Below are positions 54,362-63,293 of a stretch of DNA of 64,000 nucleotides, in pieces. This DNA is from a bacterium BMS3Abin02. GTDB taxonomy: Bacteria > Actinomycetota > Acidimicrobiia > Spongiisociales > UBA4744. The translations under genes were made by a program, and so were the position numbers. How positions within the stretch are numbered: the first letter of the stretch is position 1; the number at the start of each line of letters is the position of its first letter. The DNA is taken from contig BDSU01000039.1 in NCBI GenBank assembly GCA_002897675.1, positions 1-64,000 of the forward strand. Reading direction: 5' to 3'. Below the pieces are notes generated by a model. The model made no database searches, was not told where the DNA came from, and saw only the letters and a list, made by a program, of their open reading frames with translations.

Positions 54362-54490
54362 CTGAACCCTGGGCTCGTAGGTGCGCCAGGCGTACTCCTG
54401 AACCCTGGGCTCGTAGGTGCGCCAGGCGTACTCCTGAGCCCTGGGCTCGTAGGTGCGCCAGGCGTACTCCTGAGCCCTGGGTTCACAGGG
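54362..54490 (+). repeat. 36-bp tandem repeat, three full copies plus a partial
   Basis: Units at 54362-54397, 54398-54433 and 54434-54469, beginning CTGARCCCTGGGCTCGTAGG and ending CAGGCGTACTC; a diverged fourth starts at 54470. Copies differ at one or two bases. No spacers, so not CRISPR. The length is a multiple of three and the repeat is open in more than one frame, but there is no ribosome site. It occupies the gap between the lipoprotein and dcd. Confidence 0.85.
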
Positions 54491-54551
54491 GTCCCGCCGA
54501 TCCTGGTGCCCCGGCGCCCGCTCTCATCTACCATCCCCCCAGGAGGCAACC

Positions 54552-55109
54552 GTGATCTTCTCGGACAGGTCCATCAAAGAGGCTGTGGCCTCGGGGCGCA
54601 TCGTCATCGACCCATTCGACGAATCCTTCGTGCAGCCGTCGAGCGTGGATCTGCGGGTCGATCGGTTCTTCCGGGTCTTCGAAAACCACCGATACGCCCA
54701 GATCGATCCGAAGCAGGCCCAGGAAGATCTGACCGCTCTCGTGGAGACCGGCGTCGACGAACCGTTCATGCTGCACCCCGGCGAGTTCGTCCTCGGGTCG
54801 ACCCTGGAGCGGGTTTGTCTCGCCGATGACGTCGTCGCACGGCTCGAGGGCAAGTCCAGCCTCGGCCGACTCGGTCTTCTGATCCATTCGACGGCCGGAT
54901 TCGTGGATCCCGGTTTCGACGGCTACCTGACGCTCGAACTCTCCAACGTGGCAAAGCTGCCGATCGCGATCTACCCGGGCATGAGGATCGGACAGATCTC
55001 CTTCTACGAATTGACCACACCGGCAGACCGCCCCTATGGCACGGCGGGCAGCAAGTACCAGGGGCAGCGGGGACCAACACCAAGCAGAATCCATCAGGAC
55101 TTCGCGTAG
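54552..55109 (+). CDS. dcd: dCTP deaminase, dUMP-forming (Dcd:Dut type)
   Basis: 185 residues. [12 protein letters not shown], then [20 protein letters not shown] with the catalytic Ser/Arg, [17 protein letters not shown] with the catalytic Glu, and C-terminal [15 protein letters not shown]. The close match to the mycobacterial bifunctional enzyme suggests it converts dCTP to dUMP directly. AGGAGG upstream. Stop is three bases from the convergent surE stop. Confidence 0.95.
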   Translation: MIFSDRSIKEAVASGRIVIDPFDESFVQPSSVDLRVDRFFRVFENHRYAQIDPKQAQEDLTALVETGVDEPFMLHPGEFVLGSTLERVCLADDVVARLEGKSSLGRLGLLIHSTAGFVDPGFDGYLTLELSNVAKLPIAIYPGMRIGQISFYELTTPADRPYGTAGSKYQGQRGPTPSRIHQDFA

Positions 55110-55112
55110 GGC

Positions 55113-55913
55113 TCAGCGGTCGCGCCGTTCCAACACGCGCCGATCCTCATCACTGATCTTGGCTGCGTGCGCCAACCGGACCGGAGTGATCGACACGAAG
55201 CCTCGCGCGACGGCGTCGACGTCGGTACCCGACAGGTCGCCGCGCATCCGGAGACCCGTGGAGAAGTCGTGGATGAACACGCCCGGTTCCCGCTCCCTGA
55301 AGATACTGTCGTAGCCGAGCTTGGCGAGGTCCGTGATCAATCGGGGCGAGTCGACCGTCGTGTCGACCCCGAAGTTCACATTGAGCATGTCGACCCCTTT
55401 CGGGTACCCCTTACGCATGGCATCGCGCACGATGTCGACACTGATCTTGGCGGCGCGAGGCCACAGATCGGCGTCATCACCCGCCCACACTCGCTCTGCC
55501 CATGAGCGATGGTCGCTTGTCACTCCGGTGGAGAACGCGAACGCCGGGATCCCGGCAATCCACCCTTCGGCTGCCGCGCCGGCCGTGCCGCTGGACAGGA
55601 AGAACGCCAGGCTGTCGTTCAAACCGATGTTGATGCCTGACACGACCATGTCCGGCCGGGTCCCAAACAGTGAATGCACTCCAAGCTGAGTACAGTCGGC
55701 GGGGAAGCCGTCCGCCACCGCGACTTCGATTCCTTCGAGCACTGTTCGCCGCACACGGATCTCCCCGAACCTCGTGATCGCCTTGCCGATCCAGCTTCGC
55801 TCACGATCGGGAACGACCACCCTGACCTCTGCGATCTCCTTCAGTGCATGAGCAAACGGCAACAGGGCCGGAGAATCGGCGCCATCGTCATTGGTCAACA
55901 GAAGATACCCCAC
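55113..55913 (-). CDS. surE: 5'/3'-nucleotidase SurE
   Basis: 266 residues. The metal site TNDDGADSP at residues 7-15, GxxDC-like ADGFPADCTQLGV, SGINIGLN and STGTAG-type loop FFLSSGTAGAAAEG. SurE dephosphorylates nucleoside monophosphates and short polyphosphates, which fits the polyP theme. GTG start with no Shine-Dalgarno. Confidence 0.93.
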   Translation of the reverse strand: MGYLLLTNDDGADSPALLPFAHALKEIAEVRVVVPDRERSWIGKAITRFGEIRVRRTVLEGIEVAVADGFPADCTQLGVHSLFGTRPDMVVSGINIGLNDSLAFFLSSGTAGAAAEGWIAGIPAFAFSTGVTSDHRSWAERVWAGDDADLWPRAAKISVDIVRDAMRKGYPKGVDMLNVNFGVDTTVDSPRLITDLAKLGYDSIFREREPGVFIHDFSTGLRMRGDLSGTDVDAVARGFVSITPVRLAHAAKISDEDRRVLERRDR

Positions 55914-55936
55914 GAGGCGGCCAGGTTACCCCGTAT

Positions 55937-55968
55937 ACGGAGGCCCCCCGAGTTTGGGGGGCCTCCGT
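55937..55968. terminator. Strong hairpin upstream of surE
   Basis: 13-bp perfect stem ACGGAGGCCCCCC / GGGGGGCCTCCGT with loop GAGTTT, 24 bases before the surE start on the opposite strand. On the plus strand it is followed by TGTCC, so a plus-strand terminator is possible, but no plus-strand gene ends here. Confidence 0.5.
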
Positions 55969-56078
55969 TGTCCTCGGTGAGTGGAGGAAGGGGGTACTCC
56001 GTCTGCTGTTGACACATCGAGGACGCTGTCACCATCGACTATCGGTCGATCCGGCCCAGATCTTGAGGGCGACGCGAA

Positions 56079-56113
56079 GCACCCCCAGCCGGGAGGGAGG
56101 TAGCTGGGGGTGC
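56079..56113. other. Hairpin with purine-rich loop in the surE-LysR gap
   Basis: 11-bp stem GCACCCCCAGC / GCTGGGGGTGC, 13-base loop CGGGAGGGAGGTA. The 363-base gap 55914-56276 also carries three TTATCA boxes (about 56162, 56175 and 56212) before the LysR gene, candidate regulator half-sites. Confidence 0.5.
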
Positions 56114-56276
56114 CGCGTTCACTATGTGTTCCGCACGAGATTCCTCGGCGGACCTACAGAGTTTATCACGGCTTACTTATCACGCAAAGACAGCATCACG
56201 CCCTGTGACTTATCAACAGCAGCGTCGGCGAGAAGTCAAGTGGCGCGCTCCCCTTCGGTTCTGATAGAGTTTGGTT

Positions 56277-57221
56277 ATGCTCAATCCGAGAGAACTCCAA
56301 ATCTTCCTCGCTGCCGCCGAGACCGAGAATTTCTCGGAGGCCGCCAGAAGGCTCAGCATCTCACAGCCCGCCATCTCGATGCAGATCCGGTCTTTGGAGG
56401 AGAAGCTCAAAGTCCCCCTGTTCACACGCACGGGGAGACAGGTCACCCTGACGGACCCCGGCCGGGTACTCATCCCGATGGCCCGCGACGTCATCGACCA
56501 CACAATCCACCTCGAGGAGGCGATGGCCTCGTTGCAGGGAGAGGTCGTCGGAGTACTCAAACTCGGATGCAGCACCGCTGCGGGGAAGTACGTCATCCCG
56601 AAGCTCATGGCCGGGTTTCACAAGCGCTTTCCGAGAGTGGGCCTCATCTGTGACGTGACCGGCCGCCACATGGCACTCGAAAAACTGCGTGAAGGTGACG
56701 TTCAGCTCGCACTGACGAGCCTTCGCGAACCGTACAAAGGCATCGAATACCGGCCATTCCTGACCGATCGGATCGTGTTGATCGTCCCACCCGATCATCC
56801 CTGGGCTGCCCTCGATCGTCCCCTCAAGCCCAAGGAACTACTCGCAGGCCAGTTCATTCTTCGAGAGTCCCAGTCGGGAACTCGCGGAGCGGTGGTCGAA
56901 GGGCTCTCCTGGCACGACATGACCATCGACGACCTCGAGAAGGTGATGGTGCTCGGGAACTCGGAAGCCATCTGTGGGGCGGTCCAGGAGAGAATAGGGG
57001 TCGCGTTCGTCTCGATGTCCGTCGCCTGCGAAGCCTCGAAGGCCGGGACGGTCGTTCCCATCCAGATCGAGAACATGGATCTCACAACGACGCTCTTCAT
57101 GGCCCGTGACACCGACCGGCCTGCGACCAGAGCCCAGGCGGCATACTGGGAGTTTGCATTCTCGCCCGAGAACGAGCACATCCGGCGTCAGCCGAGTCTC
57201 CCGCCAGATACATTCTGCTGA
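56277..57221 (+). CDS. LysR-family transcriptional regulator
   Basis: 314 residues. Winged helix with LQIFLAAAETENFSEAARRL and SQPAISMQIRSLEEKL, then the periplasmic-binding-like effector domain. Effector unknown; pattern loosely CysL/CbbR-like. Leaderless: TAGAGT (56265-56270) six bases before the ATG. It is followed after 10 bases by an EamA transporter in the same direction, which it may control. Confidence 0.9.
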   Translation: MLNPRELQIFLAAAETENFSEAARRLSISQPAISMQIRSLEEKLKVPLFTRTGRQVTLTDPGRVLIPMARDVIDHTIHLEEAMASLQGEVVGVLKLGCSTAAGKYVIPKLMAGFHKRFPRVGLICDVTGRHMALEKLREGDVQLALTSLREPYKGIEYRPFLTDRIVLIVPPDHPWAALDRPLKPKELLAGQFILRESQSGTRGAVVEGLSWHDMTIDDLEKVMVLGNSEAICGAVQERIGVAFVSMSVACEASKAGTVVPIQIENMDLTTTLFMARDTDRPATRAQAAYWEFAFSPENEHIRRQPSLPPDTFC

Positions 57222-57231
57222 ACGTATCCTG

Positions 57232-58092
57232 ATGGCCCGCCCTCGTGTCGCAGCGTCCGTCACGATGGCGGCCGTGGCGACCGCGTGGGGAACGATTCCG
57301 CTGATCGTCCGGACCGTCTCGCTGCCCGCAGAACAGCTCGCGGCGTTGCGGCTCTGGCTCGGTGCCATCACGGTACTCGTCATCCTCGGCATCCGAGGTG
57401 AGCTCCGCCTTCGACGCACCGACCCGCTCGGCCGGATCGCAGCGATCGGGGTCCTTCTGGCCATTCACTGGGCCGCGTTCTTCTGGTCGATCAAGACGAC
57501 GACGGTAGCGGTGGCCCTGGTGCTGGTCTACCTCGGACCCGTCGCCATGGCGACTCTGGCTCGCGCAGTTCTCGGCGAGCCTCTCAAACGCAGATCCATC
57601 ATCGCTCTTGCAGCCGCCCTGGTCGGTGTGGTCCTGGTGGCGCGTCCGGGCGCCGGCGTCACCGCAGAAGGCGTGCTCACCGGGCTCATCGCCGCAGCCA
57701 CCTTCGCAGCCATGGTCCTCATCGGGAAGCCGGCCGCTCAACAGGTCGGAGGGCTCAAGCTGGCGGGCCTCCAGATGAGTGTCGCCGCTCTCGTCATGAC
57801 GCCTTGGGCAGCCTCGTCGCTTCCCGAGATTCCGACGTACTGGTGGAAGGTCGTCCTGCTTGGGGTCGTGCTGACGGGTGTCGGGTTGATGATCTACTGG
57901 TCACTCATAGCGACCCTGCCCGTCATGAGCATCGCGATCCTGTCGTACCTGGAACCCGCTTCGGCGGTCGTGTGGGCTGCACTGTTTCTCGCCGAACCCG
58001 GAGATATATGGTCATGGATCGGCGTCGCGCTCGTCGTCGGCGCCGGCATCACTGCGGGAACACAATCCACACAATCCGGGGGCCCGGCCTGA
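57232..58092 (+). CDS. EamA/DMT-family transporter
   Basis: 286 residues, ten hydrophobic segments in two EamA repeats (the second ends YLEPASAVVWAALFLAEPG). DMT exporters move metabolites such as amino acids or nucleotides. Start MARPRV; upstream extension of the frame is not needed. Its TGA stop lies in the loop of a terminator hairpin. Confidence 0.88.
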   Translation: MARPRVAASVTMAAVATAWGTIPLIVRTVSLPAEQLAALRLWLGAITVLVILGIRGELRLRRTDPLGRIAAIGVLLAIHWAAFFWSIKTTTVAVALVLVYLGPVAMATLARAVLGEPLKRRSIIALAAALVGVVLVARPGAGVTAEGVLTGLIAAATFAAMVLIGKPAAQQVGGLKLAGLQMSVAALVMTPWAASSLPEIPTYWWKVVLLGVVLTGVGLMIYWSLIATLPVMSIAILSYLEPASAVVWAALFLAEPGDIWSWIGVALVVGAGITAGTQSTQSGGPA

Positions 58093-58104
58093 CGGCCGGG
58101 CCCC
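58079..58104 (+). terminator. Bidirectional-type terminator after the EamA gene
   Basis: 11-bp stem GGGGCCCGGCC / GGCCGGGCCCC with loop TGAC that contains the EamA stop codon, between convergent genes. Confidence 0.7.
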
Positions 58105-58117
58105 TCGTGTTGCCGTC

Positions 58118-58618
58118 TCATCCGGCCAGTTCGACCTCCGTCCCCGTGGCACTCCACCGGACCATCGGCCCACTGCCGGTCTTGTACCAGCCGCGTCCCG
58201 CAAGATACGCGACACCGGCGCCGTGGGCTCGAAGCTTGGCCTTGCCCTGAGCCTGCAGCAAGAAGTGGGTGCCTTCCACTGCGATGTAGCCGCGGAAGTC
58301 TTCGAGGGTCAGGTCGCTGCCGACGTACTCTTCGTCGGCGACCGATATCCCGTTCTTCCGGTACGTGTCCTCGCTGATGATCTTGACCTTCATGTCACCG
58401 GCGAAGTCGCTGATCGTCACATCACCGTCGATGAGGAGCCGAACACGGCCACCCATGTCGAACCGGACTTCCCCGACACCCTTCGCCCAGAGCCATCCTC
58501 GGCCCGAGACGAGGGCGTCGCCATTCCCGCCGGCCTCTTCGGCGAGAGCGGGGACTGCCAGTACGGCACCGATGAGGGCGACGACCAACAGCAGGATCGT
58601 GAGTTTTCGCAAACGCAT
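58118..58618 (-). CDS. Exported protein of unknown function
   Basis: 166 residues. Signal peptide with AVPALAEE (AxA cleavage near 26), then a beta-rich domain with two similar Gly/Trp-rich segments, SGRGWLWAKGVGEVRFDMGG and AGRGWYKTGSGPMVRW. No family recognised. ATG preceded by AGGAGG. Convergent with the EamA gene. Confidence 0.7.
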   Translation of the reverse strand: MRLRKLTILLLVVALIGAVLAVPALAEEAGGNGDALVSGRGWLWAKGVGEVRFDMGGRVRLLIDGDVTISDFAGDMKVKIISEDTYRKNGISVADEEYVGSDLTLEDFRGYIAVEGTHFLLQAQGKAKLRAHGAGVAYLAGRGWYKTGSGPMVRWSATGTEVELAG

Positions 58619-58737
58619 CTGCAACCTCCTTGGTTCTGCGTCTGCTCTCACGATGCGCCCGCGACGTAAGGGGTCTGTGAGCAAATCTCGAAGACTCTGC
58701 AAGAAACAATGGCCATACCGCCGGTAGCCTGGCGCCC

Positions 58738-59367
58738 ATGGCAGTCATCCCCTTCTACGGAACCGACCGTTCCGGGCTCTTCGCCATCGAACGAGCGGCG
58801 ATGGACAGGCAAGGGCTGGTCATCAACGCCCTCGATCGGCTTCTGCCAGACGGTGTAGTCGCCGACATCGGCGCGGGTGACGGGTTCACTGCCGAACGGC
58901 TGACAACACCGCGCCGGTGGGTCGTCCCCCTCGAGCCTGCCGCCGCCATGATTCGACCAGATCGGATCCTTCCATGGGTGCAGGCTGATGCCGAACATCT
59001 CCCGTTCGGGCCTGCAATCCTCGACGGCGTGTATGCGACGTGGGCGTACTTCTTCTCCCGAGGATGGGATCCTGCGCCAGGGCTCAAGGAGCTGAGACGT
59101 GCCATCAGATCCCAAGGAACGATCGCGATCGTCGACAACCTGGGTGGTGACGAGTTCACGGCGTTGAGCGACCGTGACATCACCGCCGATGTCGACTTCT
59201 GGACGGCGAGAGGTTTCGAGTTGGAGATCATTGAGACCGCGTTCGTTTTCGAGAGCCTCCATGATGCCCAAGCGCTGCTCGGCTTCTACTTCGGGGATCG
59301 TGGCCGCGACGGTGCTCGACTGCGCGTGGGCTTCAGGGCGGGCATCTTCGTCGCTCATCCCACCTAG
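58738..59367 (+). CDS. SAM-dependent methyltransferase (class I)
   Basis: 209 residues. SAM motif I VVADIGAGDGFTAERL near 40, then QADAEHLPFGPAILDGVYA (motif II/post-II). Substrate unknown. Leaderless: TAGCCT (58725-58730) seven bases before the ATG. Ends in TAG six bases before a terminator hairpin. Confidence 0.82.
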   Translation: MAVIPFYGTDRSGLFAIERAAMDRQGLVINALDRLLPDGVVADIGAGDGFTAERLTTPRRWVVPLEPAAAMIRPDRILPWVQADAEHLPFGPAILDGVYATWAYFFSRGWDPAPGLKELRRAIRSQGTIAIVDNLGGDEFTALSDRDITADVDFWTARGFELEIIETAFVFESLHDAQALLGFYFGDRGRDGARLRVGFRAGIFVAHPT

Positions 59368-59372
59368 TGCTC

Positions 59373-59419
59373 TTCTCGTCAATGCTGGCATCACATAGCG
59401 AGGCCAGCATTGACGAGAA
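59373..59419. terminator. 17-bp-stem hairpin between convergent genes
   Basis: Perfect stem TTCTCGTCAATGCTGGC / GCCAGCATTGACGAGAA, 13-base loop. Related in its GTCAATG...CATTGAC ends to the tandem hairpins at 25672-25768. Serves as a terminator for either strand. Confidence 0.75.
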
Positions 59420-59424
59420 AGGGT

Positions 59425-60576
<1,152 letters not shown>

Positions 60577-60590
60577 ATGTCCTTGCTCCC

Positions 60591-62990
60591 TTAGTTCCGC
60601 AGCGGTTTTCCGGTGGCCAGCATGTGTTGAATCCGCTCGAGCGTCTTGTCTTCATGACAGAGTTCCACAAACACTTCCCGTTCGAGGTCGAGGAAGTCCT
60701 GCTCGCTCCGCTCGGTCCCTTGGGCAACATCGCCGCCGCAGATTACGTACGCGAGCCTCTCGGCCAGGTGCTCGTCGTACTCGCTGATATAGCCGCCTCC
60801 GCGCATCGTGTGTGCCGCGATCTCGATGGCGGCAATGCCGTCCCTCCCGGGAACCGTGACGCTGCGTCGCTTTGGCGGCGTGTATCCCGTTTCCACCATC
60901 GCGAGAACGTCCTTCTTGGCGGCGGCGAGCAGCGTATCGGAGTTGAGGTGCACTTTGTCGGTCGGACGCAGGTACCCGAGGTCGCGCGCTTCCTCCGCGC
61001 TCGTGGAGACTGTGGCCATCCCGATCGTCTTGAAGATCTTCTCCATGAACGGGAACATGCTGACATTCACTCCGGCCGGCACACTCCCGTAGTGACGGAA
61101 CGCCATCTCCTTGCATCCACCGCCCGCGGGAATGACTCCAACTCCCAATTCCACGAGACCCAGGTAGGTTTCGGCGAACGCACGCACGGCGTCGCTGTGC
61201 ATGACAGCTTCGCATCCCCCACCGAGCGCCATCCCTCTCGGAGCGGCCACAACGGGACCTTTGCAGTACTTCATCTTCATGTAGGCGTTCTGGATGCCCC
61301 TGACGGCACCTTCGAGCTCCTCCCACATGTTCGACATGGCCAGCATGCCGACCAGGCCGATGTTCGCTCCGACGGAGAAGTTGGCTGCTTCATTGCCGAC
61401 AACGAGGCCGACGAGTTCGCCTTCGTCCACCCGCTCACACGCCTTGTCGATCATCTCGACGACCTGTGCGTCGATCGAGTTCATCTTGGTGTGGAATTCG
61501 AGCAAGCCGACGCCGTCTCCCATGTCGAAGAGCGTGGCCCCTTCGTTGCGGTCGAGTGCCTCCAGGTCGGCGATGGTGATGATGCCCTCCAACCCTGGAA
61601 CCGGCAGATACTCCTCGTTGAAAACGTCCCAGTAGTACAAGGTGCCGTCGCGACGCACATACCAGGTTCCGTCACCCTTCGCGAGCATGGTCTCGACAAC
61701 GCCGGGGACCGTCATGCCTTCTTCGCGCATGCGCCGTACCGACCGTTCGACACCGATCGCATCCCATGTCTCGAACGGGCCGAGTTCGTAGTTGAAACCC
61801 CACCGCAGGGCCCGGTCCACATTGACGATGTCGTCGGTGATCTCTCCCAGGAGTTGCGCCGAATAGATGCACATCTCGGCCGTGACCTTCCAGGCGAAGC
61901 GGCCCGCCACGTCGTCGAACCAGACCACTTCACGGATTCTTTCCGCCGCAGTCTCGAGGTTCCTGGCTGCACCGATGGAGTCGAACCGAACTTGTGGCTG
62001 TTCCTCGTACTCGAGGGTTTCCGGGTTCAGCACGAGAATCTTGCGGTTTCCGTCGGCGTCACGAGTCTTCTTGTAGAACCCGGCGCCCGTCTTCTCCCCG
62101 AGATCGCCCCTTTCGACCAGTTTCTGGAGGACGTCCGGAACTCTGAACCGCTCACGCCACGGATCGTCGGGTGAAGACTCCACGAGCGTGGTCAGAACGT
62201 GCGCCATGGTGTCGAGACCGACCACGTCCGCGGTCCGGAACACGGCGGATTTCGGACGCCCTGTGGCCGGACCGAAGATCTTGTCGGCCTCGGTCACACC
62301 AATACCCATCTCGTCCATCCAGTGGAATACCGACGTCATGCCGAACGTGCCGATCCGGTTGCCGACGAAGTTCGGAGTGTCTTTCCCGTAGACGATGCCT
62401 TTGCCGAGGACGTCCGTTCCGAACTCGGCCATGTCGGCCAGAACTCCAGGATCGGTGTCCTCGCAGGGGACCAGCTCGAGAAGGCGCATGTACCGAACCG
62501 GATTGAAGAAGTGGGTGACCAGGAAGTGCTTGCGGAAGTCGTCGCTGCGACCTTCGACCATCCCCGCGACCGAGAGACCGGAAGTGTTGGAAGAGACGAT
62601 GCTTCCAGGCTTGCGTCGTTCGTCGACCATCGCGAAGATTCTCTGCTTGATGTCGAGGCGTTCGACGACCACTTCGACGATCCAGTCCACGTCGCCCAGG
62701 TTGTCGGCGTCATCTTCGTAGTTGCAGGGTGTGACGAGCCGCGCGAAGTCCTTGTGATAGAGCAAGGCGGGCTTGGCCTTGAGCATCGACGCGTAGCCGG
62801 CGGCCGCAATCCTGTTGCGAACCTCGCGGTCTTCGAGTGTCAGCCCTCTCTTCGCCTCCTGATCGGTCAGCTTCGCCGGCGCGATGTCGAAGAGGTAGGA
62901 GGGAATTCCGGCGTTGGCGAGGTGGGCGGCAATGCCCTGTCCCATGACGCCTGCTCCCAGTACTGCCACGCGGTTGATCCTCATGCCCAT
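60591..62990 (-). CDS. fadN: 3-hydroxyacyl-CoA dehydrogenase / enoyl-CoA hydratase (FadN-like)
   Basis: 799 residues with the dehydrogenase first (NAD motif VLGAGVMGQGIAAHLANAG; HFFNPVRYMRLLELVP) and an enoyl-CoA hydratase-like domain at the C-terminus (AAPRGMALGGGCEAVMHSD). This order is that of B. subtilis FadN, not FadB. AGGAGG upstream of ATG 62990 (an ATG at 62984 is also possible). Converts enoyl-CoA to 3-ketoacyl-CoA for FadA. Confidence 0.92.
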   Translation of the reverse strand: MGMRINRVAVLGAGVMGQGIAAHLANAGIPSYLFDIAPAKLTDQEAKRGLTLEDREVRNRIAAAGYASMLKAKPALLYHKDFARLVTPCNYEDDADNLGDVDWIVEVVVERLDIKQRIFAMVDERRKPGSIVSSNTSGLSVAGMVEGRSDDFRKHFLVTHFFNPVRYMRLLELVPCEDTDPGVLADMAEFGTDVLGKGIVYGKDTPNFVGNRIGTFGMTSVFHWMDEMGIGVTEADKIFGPATGRPKSAVFRTADVVGLDTMAHVLTTLVESSPDDPWRERFRVPDVLQKLVERGDLGEKTGAGFYKKTRDADGNRKILVLNPETLEYEEQPQVRFDSIGAARNLETAAERIREVVWFDDVAGRFAWKVTAEMCIYSAQLLGEITDDIVNVDRALRWGFNYELGPFETWDAIGVERSVRRMREEGMTVPGVVETMLAKGDGTWYVRRDGTLYYWDVFNEEYLPVPGLEGIITIADLEALDRNEGATLFDMGDGVGLLEFHTKMNSIDAQVVEMIDKACERVDEGELVGLVVGNEAANFSVGANIGLVGMLAMSNMWEELEGAVRGIQNAYMKMKYCKGPVVAAPRGMALGGGCEAVMHSDAVRAFAETYLGLVELGVGVIPAGGGCKEMAFRHYGSVPAGVNVSMFPFMEKIFKTIGMATVSTSAEEARDLGYLRPTDKVHLNSDTLLAAAKKDVLAMVETGYTPPKRRSVTVPGRDGIAAIEIAAHTMRGGGYISEYDEHLAERLAYVICGGDVAQGTERSEQDFLDLEREVFVELCHEDKTLERIQHMLATGKPLRN

Positions 62991-63144
62991 GGATCCTCCT
63001 AATCTGATGTTGCCCCCACACTATCGGACCGGGCGGCTCCGGAATCCGCGGTGAGTCAAGATCGGTCGCGATACGGTTCGATCCGAGGCATTACCCGCGA
63101 AAATCCCAGGAGCCGGTCGAGCAACACATGGGTGGTAGTTGACC

Positions 63145-63293
63145 AGTGCCTCGACCGGCAATCTTCGCGGCGTTCTGCCGGCCAGGAACGCCGAGAAGCC
63201 CCCTTCCCCCGTTCTTGCGTGAGCCGGCTGCCCATAGCGCGGCTCTCACGCAAGAAGGGTATCGACACCCCGAACGTCACCGGCCAAAGCACT
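63145..63293. repeat. MITE-like repeat, copy 2 (inverted relative to copy 1)
   Basis: 149 bases, ends AGTGCC... and ...GGCCAAAGCACT (inverted AGTGC ends). Internal perfect inverted repeat TTCTTGCGTGAG (63211-63222) / CTCACGCAAGAA (63245-63256). It runs into the dnaB stop codon (63292-63294). In the 301-base gap between fadN and dnaB; 62991-63144 holds the fadN ribosome site and otherwise nothing recognised. Confidence 0.75.

Noticed and set aside
54362-54490. 36-bp repeats as a CRISPR array
   Set aside because: The units are directly adjacent with no spacers, and no cas genes are present.
54265-54549. 94-codon minus-strand ORF across the 36-bp repeat ([12 protein letters not shown] units)
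   Set aside because: No ribosome site, overlaps the lipoprotein gene end, and openness follows from the repeat length.
60624-62174. 516-codon open frame opposite fadN
   Set aside because: Antisense shadow of a long high-GC gene; no ribosome site, no family motifs, and fadN is clearly real.
62199-63002. 267-codon open frame opposite the fadN 5' half
   Set aside because: Antisense shadow; no domain signal.
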